Shown here: piece after piece, positions 62,334 through 64,000 of the stretch
Layout of the letters: each line of letters begins with the position of its first letter
How positions within the stretch are numbered: the first letter of the stretch is position 1
Source: an uncultured Acidobacteriota bacterium
GTDB taxonomy: Bacteria; Acidobacteriota; Terriglobia; Bryobacterales; Bryobacteraceae
Assembly (NCBI GenBank): GCA_902826605.1
Contig: CADEFM010000006.1
Span: 205,860-269,859 of the forward strand
DNA length: 64,000 bases
Direction: 5' to 3'
The notes under the pieces: generated by a model
What the model saw: only the letters and a program-made list of their open reading frames with translations
What the model was told of the DNA's origin: nothing
Databases searched by the model: none
Translations under genes and position numbers: made by a program

Positions 62334-64000
62334 ATGAACTTGGCTTTACGTTTTGGCGATACAGGACTTCCAGATGCGGCGGAGGCGCGGTTAGTCGCCC
62401 GGCGCACGGGGCTTGCAGGCGCCATCGCCCGGTTCGAGGAATGGATGGCGACTCCGGATTCACCGGTACGCGCGATCCGCCGCCAGGCGGCCCGGCCAGC
62501 AGTTTTCGCCGATTTTCCAGAGTCACTCGTTCCCGTGTTAAAGCAGTCCCTGGCTGCGCGCGGCATTCAGCGGTTGTATTCGCATCAAGCGGAGGCGTTC
62601 GAAAATGCGAACGCCGGCCGAAACACTGTAGTGGTTACGCCTACCGCTAGCGGAAAAACGCTCTGCTACAACTTGCCGGTGTTGACGCGTCTGCTGGCCG
62701 AGCCGGGTGCGCGGGCAATTTATTTGTTTCCTACAAAAGCGCTGGCCGAAGATCAACTTCAAGCGTTTAACGAATTTGGTTCCCAAGTTCGGGCGTTTAC
62801 TTACGACGGAGACACGCCGCAGGACGCCCGCCGCGCGATTCGGGAGCGCGCCAACGTGGTGCTGACGAACCCCGATATGCTGCACGCCGGTATTCTTCCG
62901 CATCACACGAAATGGGCCAAGGCGTTCGAGAATCTTCGCTACGTGGTGATCGATGAATTGCACACTTATCGAGGCGTATATGGCAGCCACCTCGCAAACG
63001 TTCTGCGGCGTCTGAAACGCATCTGCGAATTTTACGGGTCATCACCGCAATTCATCTGTTGTTCCGCCACGATTGCGAATCCGAAGGAGCTTGCGGAGGC
63101 ACTGACCGGAGAACCGTTTGAATTGGTTTCGGAGAACGGCGCGCCGTCGGGCGATAAATACGTGGTGTTTTATAATCCGCCGGTGGTGAATCAGGCGCTC
63201 GGCATCCGCCGCGGCTATCTGAACGAAACGCGCCGCATTGCCCGCGAATTGATCGAGCGGGGACAGCAGACTTTAGTGTTCGCCAACAGCCGGCTGGCGA
63301 CGGAAGTGCTGCTGACTTATCTGAAAGACGATCATTCGCGCGGCTCCGGGGAAAGCGTGCGCGGTTATCGGGGCGGGTATCTGCCGAAGGAGCGCCGGGA
63401 GATTGAAGCGAAACTGAGGGACGGTGAGATTCGCGCTGTGGTGGCTACCAATGCGCTGGAACTCGGCGTGGACATCGGTTCGCTTGACGCAGTCGTGATG
63501 GCCGGCTATCCCGGCACCATCGCGTCCACGTGGCAGCGTTCGGGCCGCGCGGGGCGCAGACAAACCGCGTCGCTTGCGGTGCTGATCGCGTCGAGCGCGC
63601 CGCTCGACCAGTACATTATTGAGCATCCCGAATATTTCTTCGACCGCCCGCCGGAACACGCTCGTATCAATGCCGATAACCTGGAAATTCTGTTGAATCA
63701 TTTAAAGTGCGCGGCGTTCGAGCTGCCCATCCGCGATGGCGAAAGATTCGGCACGCACGATCCGGCGGAAATGTGCGGTTTCCTTCAAGACCTGAAGCTG
63801 TTGCATTATTCCGGACCCGCGCCTCGCGGCGCGGCAGGCGCCGCCTGGCACTGGACTTCGGACACGTATCCAGCCGACGCCATCAGTCTGCGCTCCGTCA
63901 CCAGCGACAACTTCGTAGTGGTGGATGCGACGGGCGATCACAAGGTCATCGCGACGGTTTCGTTTACGGACGCGCTGACCGCGCTGCACGAGAAGGCGAT
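62334..64000 (+). CDS. DEAD/DEAH-box helicase of the YprA/Hrq1 type (5' part)
   Basis: A frame opens at ATG 62334 and runs off the window without a stop (over 555 residues). It shows the Walker A site TPTASGKTLCY, PTKALAEDQLQAF, TNPDMLH, the DEAH-type box VIDELHTYRGVYGSH, CCSATIANPKELAE and in domain 2 LVFANSRLATEVLL, RAVVATNALELGVDIGSLDA and the QRSGRAGRR motif. This is the layout of DUF1998-linked helicases (YprA/MrfA, Hrq1), which repair DNA damage. The C-terminal DUF1998 zinc part would be outside the window. Confidence 0.88.
   Translation, partial: MNLALRFGDTGLPDAAEARLVARRTGLAGAIARFEEWMATPDSPVRAIRRQAARPAVFADFPESLVPVLKQSLAARGIQRLYSHQAEAFENANAGRNTVVVTPTASGKTLCYNLPVLTRLLAEPGARAIYLFPTKALAEDQLQAFNEFGSQVRAFTYDGDTPQDARRAIRERANVVLTNPDMLHAGILPHHTKWAKAFENLRYVVIDELHTYRGVYGSHLANVLRRLKRICEFYGSSPQFICCSATIANPKELAEALTGEPFELVSENGAPSGDKYVVFYNPPVVNQALGIRRGYLNETRRIARELIERGQQTLVFANSRLATEVLLTYLKDDHSRGSGESVRGYRGGYLPKERREIEAKLRDGEIRAVVATNALELGVDIGSLDAVVMAGYPGTIASTWQRSGRAGRRQTASLAVLIASSAPLDQYIIEHPEYFFDRPPEHARINADNLEILLNHLKCAAFELPIRDGERFGTHDPAEMCGFLQDLKLLHYSGPAPRGAAGAAWHWTSDTYPADAISLRSVTSDNFVVVDATGDHKVIATVSFTDALTALHEKA

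Noticed and set aside
55026..64000. CRISPR array near the csm operon
   Set aside because: I looked for evenly spaced 25-40 base repeats on both sides of the operon and saw none in the window.

Overview
The window looks like a chromosomal segment of a Gram-negative, aerobic bacterium with moderately high GC. The best guess is an Acidobacteriota member of the Solibacter/Bryobacter type. That guess rests on LpxD and a TolC-type porin (outer membrane), an alternative complex III (Act) operon fused to a caa3 oxidase operon, a one-chain E2-E1 2-oxoglutarate dehydrogenase, PEGA and DUF5658 proteins, and a secreted protein type I associate with that group. No rRNA, tRNA or 16S-type marker was seen, so the assignment is an inference.

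Layout. Bases 1-98 hold the end of a TrmA/RlmD-type RNA methyltransferase. Bases 102-5607 are a tight minus-strand run (aroC, def, fmt, argJ, a small secreted protein, tolC-like), several joined by start/stop overlaps. A LuxR-type regulator, an MFS exporter and the giant kgd gene follow on the minus strand to 11339. Bases 11375-15351 carry a phosphoesterase, a Phd/PIN toxin-antitoxin pair next to decayed remnants, lpxD and a LOG-family gene. Bases 16889-22674 are a plus-strand cassette: PEGA membrane protein, polysaccharide deacetylase, acyl carrier protein, ketoacyl synthase, MFS transporter. Bases 22829-33203 mix sugar metabolism (phosphomannomutase/phosphoglucomutase, class I aldolase, GDP-mannose epimerase), envelope genes (lytic transglycosylase, BON protein, membrane glycosyltransferase-like protein), a HipA-like kinase and a histone H1-like protein.

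Bases 34529-47024 are a 12-gene respiratory operon: ActA-F (quinol to cytochrome c), one unknown one-helix membrane protein, SCO, then caa3 oxidase subunits II, I, III and IV. Electrons would pass from quinol through ActB Fe-S clusters and ActA/ActE hemes to the CuA/heme c subunit II and on to oxygen. Bases 47283-54930 carry a YceH protein, a deoxyhypusine-synthase-like enzyme, a terpene-cyclase-fold protein coupled to a DUF362 protein, and secreted proteins.

Bases 55026-60337 are a compact type III-A CRISPR effector operon (cas10/csm1, csm2, csm3, csm4, csm5). Cas10 keeps GGDD but has no HD nuclease domain, Csm2 has a long disordered N-terminal extension, and neither array, Cas6, Cas1/2 nor a Csm6-type effector is visible in the window. 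A frameshifted DinB-family pseudogene, a small membrane protein, an FAH-family hydrolase, a PilZ protein and the first part of a DEAD/DEAH helicase complete the window.

Several broken genes (VapC tail, holin-like DUF1469 gene, DinB gene, two other fragments) sit in the apparent gaps. They are only seen when reading frames are joined by hand.
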